NCBI RefSeq assembly: GCF_013131805.1
Contig: NZ_JABJRC010000002.1
Coordinates: 682,001 to 746,000 of the forward strand
DNA: 64,000 bases
Direction: 5' to 3'
Source of the DNA: Kribbella sandramycini
Lineage (GTDB): Bacteria; Actinomycetota; Actinomycetes; Propionibacteriales; Kribbellaceae
The position numbers and the translations under genes were made by a program. The number at the start of each line of letters is the position of its first letter. Position 1 is the first letter of the stretch. Positions 51,840 to 61,571 of this stretch are shown here, one piece after another. A model generated the notes under the pieces. It was not told the origin of the DNA. It worked only from the letters and a program-made list of their open reading frames with translations, and made no database searches.

Positions 51840-52658
51840 TCAGCTGCCTGGGCTGTTGTAGTGCTTGATCATCCGGTTGAAGAACATCAGGGCGAGGGTG
51901 AAGACGAGGAGGCCGCCGGCGGGGGAGGCGGCGGCGAGCCAGGTGGGGATGGGGAGCTGGTCGGTGCGGCCGAGGAGGACGGTGGCGGGGAGGTAGGCGA
52001 TGAAGGCCATCGGGAAGAGGAAGGTGAGGGAGAGGAAGCCCCAGCGGCCGAACATGGTGAGCGGGTAGCCGCTGAAGCGGGAGATGGTGTCGTCGGCGAG
52101 GATGCGCATCGACATGGTCGAGGTGAGTTTGAAGGCGAAGGCGGCCAGGAAGGTCTGCAGGCCTGCCTCGACCAGCCCGCCGCCGAGGACTGCCGCGACG
52201 AGGAACGCCACCTTGACCGGCGACCAGTCGACCGAGGACTGCGGCGCGAAGATCGCGAGCGCGGTGCAGCCCAGGAGCAGGTCGCCGAGCGCCATCAGCG
52301 GGGCGTAGCTCGTGATGACCTGCAGGTAGGCGCCCGCTGGGCGGATCAGGTAGCGATCCATGTCCCCCTGTTGCACCGCCTGGTCGATCCGGATCATCGC
52401 GCCGAACGGGACGACGTACATCGCGTGCGCGGCCAGCCGGAGCGCGAACAGGAATGCGAGATCGTTGAACCGCCAGCCGTCGATGACCTGGAACTTGGCC
52501 AGCAGGACGCCGAGGAACAGCAACTGCGTCCCCTGGAGCGCGACGCCGCCCATGATTGTCATCAGGAAGTTGGCCCGATACCCCATCGCCGCCCGCCACG
52601 CGGCGCGGAGCAGGATCCGCCCGGCCCGCACCTCTTGCCGCAACACCGACTCAGCCAC
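51840..52658 (-). CDS. ABC-2 type permease (DUF990-like), second subunit
   Basis: The 272-aa membrane protein has six predicted segments and the pattern of actinobacterial ABC-2 exporters of the DUF990 type (RAAWRAAMGYRANFLMTIMGGVALQ, AIRIDQAVQQGDMDRYLIRP-like coupling loop). It overlaps the first permease gene by 8 bases. With it and the ATPase it forms a complete exporter; the substrate is not known. Confidence 0.85.
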   Translation of the reverse strand: MAESVLRQEVRAGRILLRAAWRAAMGYRANFLMTIMGGVALQGTQLLFLGVLLAKFQVIDGWRFNDLAFLFALRLAAHAMYVVPFGAMIRIDQAVQQGDMDRYLIRPAGAYLQVITSYAPLMALGDLLLGCTALAIFAPQSSVDWSPVKVAFLVAAVLGGGLVEAGLQTFLAAFAFKLTSTMSMRILADDTISRFSGYPLTMFGRWGFLSLTFLFPMAFIAYLPATVLLGRTDQLPIPTWLAAASPAGGLLVFTLALMFFNRMIKHYNSPGS

Positions 52659-53445
52659 CGAGCACCACCACCTTGTGGACCGCCCGCCGCCAGACGAGCT
52701 GGAGCAGCCCGAACAGCACGACGACCCAGCCCACCTGAAGAGCGAGGACGCCGAGGACGCCGTCCCGCGTGCCGAACCAGATCGACAACGGGGCGTACAT
52801 CTGCGCCTGGAACGGCAGCCAGCCGAGAATCGGCTGTAGCCAACCGGGCATGAACCAGAGCGGGATCAGCGCGCCGGACAGGAAGGCCGTCGCGAACCGG
52901 TAGACGATCATGAACCCGCCGATCTCGAGCGTCCAGAACGCCGTCATCGAGACCAGCAGGTTCACGATCAGGATGTTCGCGATCCCGAGTGACATCGAGA
53001 TGACCCACAGCCCCAGACCGGCTGCGCTGCGCGGTGGCTGGACGCCGCCGAGCGCGAGCCCGGTGAGCAGGCCCGCGACGCCGATCGGGAGCCGGCCGAC
53101 CATGGTGCCGACGGCCTGGGCGAGGTTCTGGCTGATCAGCGAGCGCGGCCGCATCATGTCGACGCCGATCTGGCCCCGGAGCACCCGGAACGGCAGCGAC
53201 GAGAACTGCCAGGGCATGATCACGGCCTGGATCGCGGCCGCGAGAACGGCGTACGAGACCGCGGTCGACCGGTCGATCCCGGCCACCTCGTCGTGCCCGG
53301 CATACAGGACCCGCCAGACGACGACTGTCAGCGTTGCCTGGATGACGAGCCCGGCGATCCCGAACCAGAGGTCGGCGCGGTAGGCGAGCACCGAGCGGTA
53401 CCCGGCCCGGTAGAGCCCGCGGACCCCGGTGAGACGCTCGCGCAT
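52651..53445 (-). CDS. ABC-2 type permease, first subunit
   Basis: The 264-aa protein has six membrane segments and the matching coupling motif LPFRVLRGQIGVDMMRPRSLISQNLAQA. It starts at the stop of the ATPase gene (one-base overlap at 53,445) and overlaps the next permease, showing tight coupling of all three genes. Confidence 0.85.
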   Translation of the reverse strand: MRERLTGVRGLYRAGYRSVLAYRADLWFGIAGLVIQATLTVVVWRVLYAGHDEVAGIDRSTAVSYAVLAAAIQAVIMPWQFSSLPFRVLRGQIGVDMMRPRSLISQNLAQAVGTMVGRLPIGVAGLLTGLALGGVQPPRSAAGLGLWVISMSLGIANILIVNLLVSMTAFWTLEIGGFMIVYRFATAFLSGALIPLWFMPGWLQPILGWLPFQAQMYAPLSIWFGTRDGVLGVLALQVGWVVVLFGLLQLVWRRAVHKVVVLGG

Positions 53446-54428
53446 CAGCCCGTCCGGCGTTCGGTGTAGAGCTGCCGGATGACGTCCTCGAGATCGGGTT
53501 CGAGGACGGAGAGGTCGGTGATCGGATACCGCGAGGTCAAGTCGTGCACGACCTTCGGCGTACTGGTCGTGGCCGGCGCGAACCGCAAGGTCGCCTTGGC
53601 CGGGCCCGCAGTCAGGACCTCCGCGAACGGCGACGCGACGCTGGTCAGGTCGAACTCGGTGGCGTGGACGACGATGTCACGTGTCGTCACGTAGCGGGCT
53701 TTGAGCGATTCGAGGTCGCCTTCGTAGAGCAGGACGCCGTGGTCGATGATGATCACCCGCCGGCAGAGCCGCTCGACGTCGTCCATGTCGTGCGTGGTCA
53801 GGACGACGGTGGTGCCGCGGCGGGTGTTGATCTCTGCGACGAACTCGCGGATCTTGCCCTTGGCAACGACATCGAGACCGACGGTCGGCTCGTCGAGATA
53901 GAGGATCGGCGGCGCGTAGAGCATCGCGGCGACCAGGTCGCCGCGCATCCGCTGGCCGAGGGACAGTGACCGCACCGGGGTGTCGATGAACTCGTCGAGG
54001 CCGAGCAGTTCGGTGAACTCTCCGAGCCGGGTGCGGTAGGTGGCGGCATCCATCCCGTACAGGTCGCGGATGATCCCGAACGAGTCGCGCAACGGGAGGT
54101 CGTACCAGAGCTGGGTGCGCTGGCCGAAGACGGCGCCGATCGTCCGGGCGTTCTGCCGCCGGTCGCGCCACGGCACCTGCCCAGCGACTGTCACCGTGCC
54201 GGACGTCGGCACCAGAATTCCGGTCAGCATCTTGATCGTGGTCGACTTCCCCGCGCCGTTCGGCCCGAGGAACCCGATCAGCTCACCCGCGTCGATCCGG
54301 AAGCTGATCCCGTCGACCGCGCGCGTCACCTTCCGCGCCCGGGTGAACAGCGACCGCGTCCCGGCGAACCGCCCCGGCCGGACGTCGGGCCGCGAGAACT
54401 CCTTGGTCAGCGCATCGACCTCGATCAC
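53445..54428 (-). CDS. ABC transporter ATP-binding protein
   Basis: The 327-aa ATPase has Walker A GFLGPNGAGKSTTIKML, signature SLGQRMRGDL (S-L-G-Q variant of LSGGQ), Walker B ILYLDEPTVGLD and the His switch in LTTHDMDDVERL. The C-terminal extra domain is typical of DrrA/NatA-like exporter ATPases. GTG at 54428 is preferred since GGAGG lies 8 bases upstream. First gene of the three-gene exporter operon. Confidence 0.92.
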   Translation of the reverse strand: MIEVDALTKEFSRPDVRPGRFAGTRSLFTRARKVTRAVDGISFRIDAGELIGFLGPNGAGKSTTIKMLTGILVPTSGTVTVAGQVPWRDRRQNARTIGAVFGQRTQLWYDLPLRDSFGIIRDLYGMDAATYRTRLGEFTELLGLDEFIDTPVRSLSLGQRMRGDLVAAMLYAPPILYLDEPTVGLDVVAKGKIREFVAEINTRRGTTVVLTTHDMDDVERLCRRVIIIDHGVLLYEGDLESLKARYVTTRDIVVHATEFDLTSVASPFAEVLTAGPAKATLRFAPATTSTPKVVHDLTSRYPITDLSVLEPDLEDVIRQLYTERRTG

Positions 54429-54588
54429 TGCTGCCACCTCCCGCGCGGAAGCAGCGACCTTAACAGCGCATCCACGCGCCTGCCGACCGAATTGCAGCAA
54501 GCGGCAATGGGCCGCCGAAATACATCGGCGACCAATGGTGTAGGACTTGGCGTGAGGGGCGGGACACGGTCGGTCAGGAGGCGAACTG

Positions 54589-55986
54589 GTGGTAGCGGCT
54601 CAGGTGCTGGCGGCAGGCGGCGATGTGCATGCGCCGTGGAACGGGCACGACACCCGGGTGCTGATCGTGGCGGCGGCCGGGATCGCCATCATCGTGGCGT
54701 TGATCGTCGCGGTGAAGCTGCACGCGTTCCTGGCGCTGACGATCGGGGCGCTCTTCGTCGGCCTGGCCTCGGGCGTCGCCGCGGGCGCGGTCACGAAGTC
54801 GTTCGAGAACGGCGTCGGCAGCGTGCTGGGGTACGTCGGGGTGCTGATCGCGCTCGGCGCGATGGTCGGCAAACTGCTCGCGGACTCCGGCGGCGCGGAC
54901 CAGGTGGTCGACACGCTGCTCCGCGGCAGGGCCGGCGGCCTGCCGTGGAAGATGGCGCTGATCGCCGGGATCATCGGCATCCCGATGTTCTTCGAGATCG
55001 GGCTGGTGCTGCTGATCCCGGTCGTGGTGCTGGCCGTCCGGCGGTCCGGCGCGAAGGCGATGCTGCTCGGGATTCCAGCCCTCGCCGGGTTGTCCGTCCT
55101 GCACGGGTTCGTCCCGCCGCACCCGGGACCGCTGGCCGCGATCGGCGTCCTGAACGGGAATGTCGGGATCACGCTCGCCCTCGGTCTGCTGGTCGCGATC
55201 CCGACGGTCGTTGTCGCAGGCCCCTTGTTCGCCCGGCTGGCCGCGCGTTGGGTGCCGATCGGCGCCTCCGGTACGGCGCTCGAGGTCGGCAGCGCATCCG
55301 GCGACACCGAGCGGACGCGGACGCCGACGTTCGCCGCGACCCTCACCACTGTGCTGGCGCCCGTCGTCCTGATGCTGATCAAAGCCGCCGCCGACGTCTG
55401 GATGAGCAAGGACGCCGCGATCTACCCGTTCCTGCAGTTCATCGGCGACCCGGTGGTCGCCCTGCTGCTCGCCGTCCTGCTGGCGATGTTCACGTTCGGC
55501 ACAGCGGTCGGTTTCACCGTGCCGGTCCTCGGCTGCAAGATCGGGGAGAGCCTGCTGCCGATCTCCGGGGTGCTGCTGATCGTCGGCGCCGGCGGCGGGT
55601 TCAAACAGGTTCTGGTGGACGGCGGCACCGGGACCGCGATCGCCAAGATCGCCATCGCGGCGAACCTCTCGGCACTCCTGCTCGGCTGGATCGTCGCCGT
55701 GCTGATCCGGCTCGCGACCGGCTCCGCGACGGTCGCCACCGTCACCGCGGCCGGGATCGTTGCGCCGCTGGCCGCGGGGGAGAGCGCGACCCAGGTGGCG
55801 CTGATCGTGCTTGCGATCGGCGCCGGCTCGCTGTTCTTCTCGCACGTGAACGACGCCGGTTTCTGGCTGGTCAAGGAGTACTTCGGGATGACGGTCGGTC
55901 AGACGATCAAAACCTGGTCGGTGATGGAGACCGTGATCTCGGTCATGGGCCTCGGCCTGACCTTGTTGTTGTCACTGATTCTGTGA
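54589..55986 (+). CDS. GntP family gluconate/sugar-acid permease
   Basis: The 465-aa protein has about 12-14 membrane segments and the GntP family blocks GIPMFFEIGLVLLIPV, GFVPPHPGPLAAIG and SLFFSHVNDAGFWLVKEYFG. The family imports gluconate or related hydroxy acids with protons. GTG at 54589 lies 12 bases after GGAGG. A carboxylesterase gene follows closely. No gluconokinase is next to it. Confidence 0.92.
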   Translation: MVAAQVLAAGGDVHAPWNGHDTRVLIVAAAGIAIIVALIVAVKLHAFLALTIGALFVGLASGVAAGAVTKSFENGVGSVLGYVGVLIALGAMVGKLLADSGGADQVVDTLLRGRAGGLPWKMALIAGIIGIPMFFEIGLVLLIPVVVLAVRRSGAKAMLLGIPALAGLSVLHGFVPPHPGPLAAIGVLNGNVGITLALGLLVAIPTVVVAGPLFARLAARWVPIGASGTALEVGSASGDTERTRTPTFAATLTTVLAPVVLMLIKAAADVWMSKDAAIYPFLQFIGDPVVALLLAVLLAMFTFGTAVGFTVPVLGCKIGESLLPISGVLLIVGAGGGFKQVLVDGGTGTAIAKIAIAANLSALLLGWIVAVLIRLATGSATVATVTAAGIVAPLAAGESATQVALIVLAIGAGSLFFSHVNDAGFWLVKEYFGMTVGQTIKTWSVMETVISVMGLGLTLLLSLIL

Positions 55987-55997
55987 GGATGGGCTGC

Positions 55998-57470
55998 GTG
56001 GATGCTCTCGCGGTGACTACGGGTGGACAGATCAAAGGGCGCAGCGACGGCGAGGTGACCGCCTTCCTCGGCGTCCCGTACGCCGCGGCCCCCGTGGGTG
56101 AGCAGGCCTACGCCGCGCCGCAGCCGGTCAGCTGGGAGGGCGTGCGGGACGCGACCGAGCTCGGCCCGACCGCACCGCAGCCGCCGTACGAGCCGCCGTA
56201 CGACGGCCTGCTGTCGAACCCGCTGATCCCGGGCGCCGACTGCCTCAACGTGAACGTCTGGACGCCGGGCGGCAGCGGGCTGCCCATCCTCGTCTGGTTC
56301 CACGGCGGCGCGTTCCGGAACGGGTCGAACGCCGTCCCGGAGTACGACGGGACGGCGTTCGCGCGCGACGGCGTCGTCCTCGTCGGGGTGAACTACCGGC
56401 TCGGGATCCAGGGGTTCGGCGTGGTCCCGGGCTCGCCGAGCAACCGTGGTCTGCTCGATCAGGTCGCGGCGCTGCGCTGGGTCCAGGAGAACATCGCGGC
56501 CTTCGGCGGCGATCCCGGCCAGGTGACGATCGCCGGTGAGTCCGCGGGCGGGATGAGTGTCGCCACGCTGATGTCGATCCCGGCCGCGAAGGGCCTCTTC
56601 CGGCGGGTGATCATGCAGAGCGGCTCCGCGTCGGTCGCCGCGCAGGAGTCGGACGCCGTGGCCGTGTCCGCCGAGATCGCGCGCCGGCTCGGCGTCGAAT
56701 GCTCGGCCGCGGGGCTCGCCTCGGTCGGTCTCGACGAGTTGATCGGCGCGCAGCGCTCGGTCGCGATGGAGATGCGCGCCAAACCCGACCCCGAGCGCTG
56801 GGGCGTGTCGACGATCCGGGCCGGCGGCGGCATCATGCCGTTCATGCCGGTGATCGACGGCGAGCTGATCTTCGACGTCCCGGTGCGCACGATCGCTGCC
56901 GGCGCGGCTGCGGGAATCGAACTGCTGGCCGGCACCACTGCCGACGAGTTCCACTTCTTCACCGTGCCCTCGGGCCTGGCCGCGGCGATCACGCCGGAGA
57001 TGTTGCCCGCAGCCCTCGCCGCTCGCGGTCTCCCGCCTGAGCTCGGCGCCGCGTACGCCGCCAATCGTCCGGGCGCGACCCCCGGCGATGTGGTCTCCGA
57101 CGTCCTCACCGACGCGACCTTCACCATCCCGACTCTCAAGCTCGCGACCGCACAGCGCGACCACGGGCCGACGTACCTCTACGAGTTCGCCTGGCCCTCG
57201 CCGCTCGAAGGCGTCGGCGCCTGCCACTCCCTCGAGCTCGCCTTCATGTTCGACACCCTGGGCACCGCCACCTCCCCGCTCTACGGCAGCGCCGCCCCGC
57301 AGGCCCTCGCCGACCACATGCATGCCACCTGGGTCGCCTTCGCCGCCACGGGCGCGCCTGGCTGGCCGCCGCTCTCCGCAACCGCCCGCCCGGTGCACAT
57401 CTTCAACCACCCCACCTCAGAGCTGCACGACAACCCGCGGGCCGCTGAGCTCGCCCTCTGGTCGACCTGA
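55998..57470 (+). CDS. Type B carboxylesterase
   Basis: The 490-aa alpha/beta hydrolase has the type B signature: ADCLNVNVWTPG, oxyanion motif WFHGGAFRNGS, nucleophile in TIAGESAGGMS and C-terminal His in GACHSLELAFMF. GTG at 55998 has GAGG 9 bases upstream; ATG at 55989 overlaps that site. It has no signal peptide, so it is probably cytoplasmic. It starts 11 bases after the GntP stop and is likely cotranscribed. Confidence 0.9.
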   Translation: MDALAVTTGGQIKGRSDGEVTAFLGVPYAAAPVGEQAYAAPQPVSWEGVRDATELGPTAPQPPYEPPYDGLLSNPLIPGADCLNVNVWTPGGSGLPILVWFHGGAFRNGSNAVPEYDGTAFARDGVVLVGVNYRLGIQGFGVVPGSPSNRGLLDQVAALRWVQENIAAFGGDPGQVTIAGESAGGMSVATLMSIPAAKGLFRRVIMQSGSASVAAQESDAVAVSAEIARRLGVECSAAGLASVGLDELIGAQRSVAMEMRAKPDPERWGVSTIRAGGGIMPFMPVIDGELIFDVPVRTIAAGAAAGIELLAGTTADEFHFFTVPSGLAAAITPEMLPAALAARGLPPELGAAYAANRPGATPGDVVSDVLTDATFTIPTLKLATAQRDHGPTYLYEFAWPSPLEGVGACHSLELAFMFDTLGTATSPLYGSAAPQALADHMHATWVAFAATGAPGWPPLSATARPVHIFNHPTSELHDNPRAAELALWST

Positions 57471-57557
57471 CCCTCAACCTCAGCCTCGGACTTTCCGGCC
57501 GGGGAATGTGAGTGGGTACTTCGGTTAGAGGGCTCGTCGGAGTGAGGAGTGGTGTGG

Positions 57558-57950
57558 ATGAGTCAGCCGCGAGTGGTCAGAGCTGGGAGTCAGCCGGTCG
57601 ACGGGAGCGGGCCGTTCGTTTGCGGGTGGTCCGCGGTGGGCGCGTGCGTGGTGGTGAAGGTCGCCGGGGCCGTCGACGACAGGACGGCGGATTCGTTCGC
57701 GGAGGAACTGCGTCGGGTCATCACGACCAAGGGCGCGACGGTGGTGGTCGACGTCCGGCGGGTTCGGGAGATCGACGCGGCCGGGGTCGAGGTGCTGGTG
57801 ACTGCCGCGGAGCTGGCGCGTCAGCGCGACGGGTGGTTGCGGGTGGCGGGTGCCAAGCCGTGGCTGTCGACACGGCTCGGGCACCACGCGATCCCGGCGT
57901 ACAGCGAGTTGAAGCAGGCGCTGCCGGCGTACCGGCGGAGCGCCCTCTAG
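57558..57950 (+). CDS. STAS domain protein
   Basis: The 130-aa protein carries a STAS domain (VVVKVAGAVDDRTADSFAEELRRVITTKGATVVVDVRRVREIDAAGVEVLVTAAELA), as in anti-anti-sigma factors. The position of the phosphorylated Ser is taken by Ala in DAAG, so it is probably not regulated by phosphorylation in the usual way. ATG at 57558 follows GAGGAG. It converges tail-to-tail with the SNF2 helicase with no gap. Confidence 0.82.
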   Translation: MSQPRVVRAGSQPVDGSGPFVCGWSAVGACVVVKVAGAVDDRTADSFAEELRRVITTKGATVVVDVRRVREIDAAGVEVLVTAAELARQRDGWLRVAGAKPWLSTRLGHHAIPAYSELKQALPAYRRSAL

Positions 57951-60179
57951 CTAACCCTTCGAGAGGGCGTCCGTCAGCAGCGAGACCAGGGCTTCGAGCT
58001 GGATGTCGGCCGACGAGCCGACCTCTTCGTCGGAGCCGTCCAGGGCCTTGGCGGCGAGGCCGGCCTTGGAGTCGATCAGGTCGGCGATCCGGGTGTCGAC
58101 GGTCTGGGCGGCGATGATCCGCCAGGCGGTCACCGGCTCCTCCTGGCCGATCCGGTGCACGCGGTCGATGGCCTGGGTCTGCTCGGCGTTCGTCCAGGAG
58201 AGCTCGGCGAGGACGACGTTCGAGGCGACCTGGAGGTTCAGGCCGACCCCGGCGGCGAGCAGCGAGCAGACCGCGATCGAGACCTCGGGGTCGTTGACGA
58301 AGGCATCGATGTTCTTCTGCCGCTTGGTCGCCGACTGGTCGCCGCGGATCGAGGAGAACTTGATACCGCGCTCGGCGAACAACTCCTCGGCGGTGTCCAT
58401 CGCCTCGATGTGGCGGGCGAAGAAGACCACCTTGCCGACGCTCTGGGCGAGCTGGGCGGCGTAGTCGGCGGCCAGGCCGGCCTTCGCCAGGCCGATCCGG
58501 CGGACCAGGGAGAACACGTTCTCACCGGTCTTCTTGTTGTCCATCTCCTGGCGTTCCCAGCCGGCGACGCGGCGGACCAGCTCGTGGTCGATCCCTTCGA
58601 CCGTGACGCCGGACGTCCGGGTCTCGAGCGCGGTGTGGTACCGGGCGACCAGCCGGGCCGCGAGCTCGCGCTCGGCCTCGCGGATCGAGCGGCCGACGGC
58701 GCCGTCCAGCTCGACCGGCAGGTCGGCGATCCGGCGGGCCGGGATGTCGGCGGCGACGTCGACCTTGCGGCGGCGGACGATACCCATGTTGATCACGGCG
58801 GACCGGGCGGCGGCGTAGAAGCCGGGGTCGGCCGGGACCAGCTCGGTCTCCTCCAGGGCCTCCATCAGGTCGGCGCGCGGGCCCTGCTGGTCGGTCCAGC
58901 CGAGGAACTGCCAGATGGCGGTGAAGTCCTCGATGGAGTTGATCAGCGGCGTACCGGTGAGGGCCATCAGCAGCGGCCGGGTGGAGCGGCTGCGGATCCG
59001 GTCGGAGAGTTCGAGCACGTTGCGCGAGCGCTGCGACTTCTTGTTCTTGATGAAGTGCGCCTCGTCGACGACCATGCCGCGGAAACCGAGCTCGCCGAGC
59101 CAGCCGACGTGCCGGTCCAGCACCTCGTAGTTGACCACGACGATATCGGCGAACCCGTCGATCGAGTCGCCGTCGCCGTGGATCACGGTCGCCTTCTTCT
59201 GCGGCGTCCAGAGCTGGGCCTCGCGGGCCCAGTTGGTCTTCACGACATTCGGGACGACGACGAGCAGCGGGTACGCGTCGGCGGCGCGGGCGGCGAGCAG
59301 GGCCTGCGCGGTCTTGCCCAGGCCGGGCTCGTCGGCGAGCAGGAAGGTGCGGTGGCCGGCGGCCGCGGAGGCGATCAGGCGGGCCTGATGGGGCATCAGC
59401 TCCTGCCCGGTCGTCGTCCGCAGGTTCGCCGCCTCCGGCAGCGGCATGCTGGCCGAGGCGGCGGCGTACTCGAACGAGCGGAGCAGGGGAGTGATCAGCT
59501 CCCAGCCCGCGAGCCGGCGCGGGCGCACCGGCCGGGAGACCGGCGCGGCGCTGAAGTCGGGGGTGAGGAACGGGTTCGCCAGCTGGCGCGCGACGACGGT
59601 CTGCGGAACGACCCGGCGGACGGCGGTCTCGGGCGCGACCTCGGGCTCCGGAGCGGGCGCCTCCTCGGCGACCTCCAGGCCGGCGGCGGTCAGCATCTCG
59701 CGGCGCAGGGCGACGGCGGCCTCGGACATCACCGCGTCCTCGGCGAGCAGCGCGAGCAGCGCGGGCTCCCGGGCGGCGGTCTTCGCCAGGATGGTCGCCA
59801 CCCCGTCCAGCCTGCGCAGCTGCTCGGCGCGGTACGCGTCGGTGGCCGACGGCTCGGCGTTCACCCGGGCGCGCTCCTCGCGCACGAGCATCGCCACGAC
59901 CTGGAACTTCGTCCGGGTCGAGGGTTTGATCGCGGCCCGCTCGACGGCGCCCTCGACCTCGCGGACGGCCTTCGCCAGGACCGGGATCAGGCCTTCGGCG
60001 TCCTTGGCCGGGCGGCGCCGGCCGCTGCTCCCACCCGAGGCGCCACGGCCGCCCGAGCTCTGCCGGCGGGCGTCACCGGACTGCCGGCGGGTGTCGCCGG
60101 CCTCGCGCCGGGTGTCGCCGGATTGCCGGCGGCCGGTGCCACTGGCGGCTCCGGACTGGCGCTGACCTCGTCGGGCCAA
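57951..60179 (-). CDS. SNF2-family DEAD/DEAH helicase
   Basis: The 742-aa protein has a complete SNF2 ATPase: LLADEPGLGKTAQAL (motif I), DEAH box in MVVDEAHFIKNKKSQRS, LTGTPLINS (motif III), and the C-terminal SSIRGDQSA, AVCSLLAAGVGLNLQ and QAIDRVHRIGQ (motif VI). It resembles SMARCAL1-like bacterial proteins. A TTG at 60179 is chosen because AGGAGG lies 5 bases upstream. The N-terminal 50 residues are an Arg/Gly/Ser-rich tail with RRQSGDTRR-like repeats. Confidence 0.9.
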   Translation of the reverse strand: MARRGQRQSGAASGTGRRQSGDTRREAGDTRRQSGDARRQSSGGRGASGGSSGRRRPAKDAEGLIPVLAKAVREVEGAVERAAIKPSTRTKFQVVAMLVREERARVNAEPSATDAYRAEQLRRLDGVATILAKTAAREPALLALLAEDAVMSEAAVALRREMLTAAGLEVAEEAPAPEPEVAPETAVRRVVPQTVVARQLANPFLTPDFSAAPVSRPVRPRRLAGWELITPLLRSFEYAAASASMPLPEAANLRTTTGQELMPHQARLIASAAAGHRTFLLADEPGLGKTAQALLAARAADAYPLLVVVPNVVKTNWAREAQLWTPQKKATVIHGDGDSIDGFADIVVVNYEVLDRHVGWLGELGFRGMVVDEAHFIKNKKSQRSRNVLELSDRIRSRSTRPLLMALTGTPLINSIEDFTAIWQFLGWTDQQGPRADLMEALEETELVPADPGFYAAARSAVINMGIVRRRKVDVAADIPARRIADLPVELDGAVGRSIREAERELAARLVARYHTALETRTSGVTVEGIDHELVRRVAGWERQEMDNKKTGENVFSLVRRIGLAKAGLAADYAAQLAQSVGKVVFFARHIEAMDTAEELFAERGIKFSSIRGDQSATKRQKNIDAFVNDPEVSIAVCSLLAAGVGLNLQVASNVVLAELSWTNAEQTQAIDRVHRIGQEEPVTAWRIIAAQTVDTRIADLIDSKAGLAAKALDGSDEEVGSSADIQLEALVSLLTDALSKG

Positions 60180-60496
60180 AGGTCCTCCTCTGTCGTGCCA
60201 CGGACCAACTGTCCACGGCGAACGCGGCACCGCGCCTCAGCACGCGGACGACGACACGTCGCGTAGCGACCCACTGCGGGCCACCCCAGGAGCGCGGAAC
60301 CGGCGCTCCGGCCAGCGATCGAGATCGTGGATTCCGGCGGAACTGACGGCGATTGAGCCGGCCACCGATCAGCCCGGTTCGGCTGCCATCGGTGACGATC
60401 GGCCCACATGGCGATGCCGATGTTCGATACGCCGAGAATACTACGCTCGGTCGACGGTCAGGTCACCCGCCCGGGCCGAATGTCGTCCGCCCGTCT
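60180..60496. other. Intergenic region between tsaD and SNF2 helicase
   Basis: Neither strand of these 317 bases holds a convincing gene. Several short dyads are present near 60,360-60,410 (CCGATC...GATCGG), but no clear promoter or terminator can be named. Confidence 0.35.
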
Positions 60497-61537
60497 TCAG
60501 ACCAGCAGGCTGCGGTCGAGCGGAGCCGACGAGTCGGCCCCGAAATCGAGCCCGGACGGCTTCGCCCCGGACCGGACGACGAGGTCGCCGATCGCGGCGA
60601 TCATCGCGCCGTTGTCGGTACAAAGTCTCGGGGCCGGAACACGCAGCGTGATGCCGGCCGCCAGGCAGCGTTCCGCGGCGACGGCCCGGAGCCGGGCGTT
60701 GGCGGCGACCCCGCCGACGATCAGGAGCGTGTCGACGGCGTGGTCCCGGCAGGCGGCGACGGCCTTGCTGATCAGGACGTCGACCACGGCCTCCTGGAAC
60801 GATGCGGCGACGTCCGCGGTGCGGATCGGCTCGCCGGTGCGGCGGGCCAGCTGCACGTACCTGGCGACGGCCGACTTGAGCCCGGAGAACGAGAACGCGT
60901 ATCGCTGCCGCTCACTGAAGTTGGTCAGCAGCGGCCGCGGCAGGTCGATCGCGGCCGGATCGCCGGATTCGGCCGCGCGCTGGATCGACGGACCGCCGGG
61001 GTAGGGGAGCTCGAGCAGCCGGGCGACCTTGTCGAAGGCCTCGCCGGCGGCGTCGTCCAGGGTGTCGCCGAGGTGGACGATCGGATCGGTCGCGAGATCG
61101 CCGAGCATCAGCAGCGACGAATGGCCGCCGGAGACGATCAAGGCGATCGAGCGGTCGGGGAGCGGGCCGTGCTGGAGCGTGTCGGCCGCGACATGGCCCG
61201 CGACGTGATGGACGGCGTACAGCGGTTTGTTCAGTGCGAGGGCCCAGGCCTTGGCGGCCGAGACGCCGACGTGCAGTGAACTGGCCAGGCCCGGGCCGGA
61301 GGTGACCGCGATCGCGTCGACCTGTTCGAGCGCGACGCCGGCGTCCGCCAGCGCTTGCCGCAGGCAACTGGTCACCGACTCCAGGTGCGCCCGCGCCGCG
61401 ACCTCCGGGACGACACCGCCGTACCGGATGTGCTCGTCCATACTGGAGGCGAGTGCCTGGCCGAGCAGGACGCCGTCCGCGACGATCCCGACCCCGGTCT
61501 CGTCACAGGAGGTCTCAAGACCCAAAGTGATTCCCAC
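60497..61537 (-). CDS. tsaD: tRNA N6-adenosine threonylcarbamoyltransferase TsaD
   Basis: The 346-aa protein has the TsaD features: [14 protein letters not shown], metal-binding [39 protein letters not shown] and the C-terminal CTDNGAMIA. It transfers the threonylcarbamoyl group to A37 of ANN-reading tRNAs. ATG at 61537. TsaB/TsaE partners are not next to it. Confidence 0.95.
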   Translation of the reverse strand: MGITLGLETSCDETGVGIVADGVLLGQALASSMDEHIRYGGVVPEVAARAHLESVTSCLRQALADAGVALEQVDAIAVTSGPGLASSLHVGVSAAKAWALALNKPLYAVHHVAGHVAADTLQHGPLPDRSIALIVSGGHSSLLMLGDLATDPIVHLGDTLDDAAGEAFDKVARLLELPYPGGPSIQRAAESGDPAAIDLPRPLLTNFSERQRYAFSFSGLKSAVARYVQLARRTGEPIRTADVAASFQEAVVDVLISKAVAACRDHAVDTLLIVGGVAANARLRAVAAERCLAAGITLRVPAPRLCTDNGAMIAAIGDLVVRSGAKPSGLDFGADSSAPLDRSLLV

Positions 61538-61571
61538 CGCGGCAGTTTATGCGAGTGGGTCGCAGGTGGGA

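Noticed and set aside
58155..60266. 703-aa forward frame over the SNF2 helicase
   Set aside because: Complement of a complete SNF2 helicase on the minus strand.
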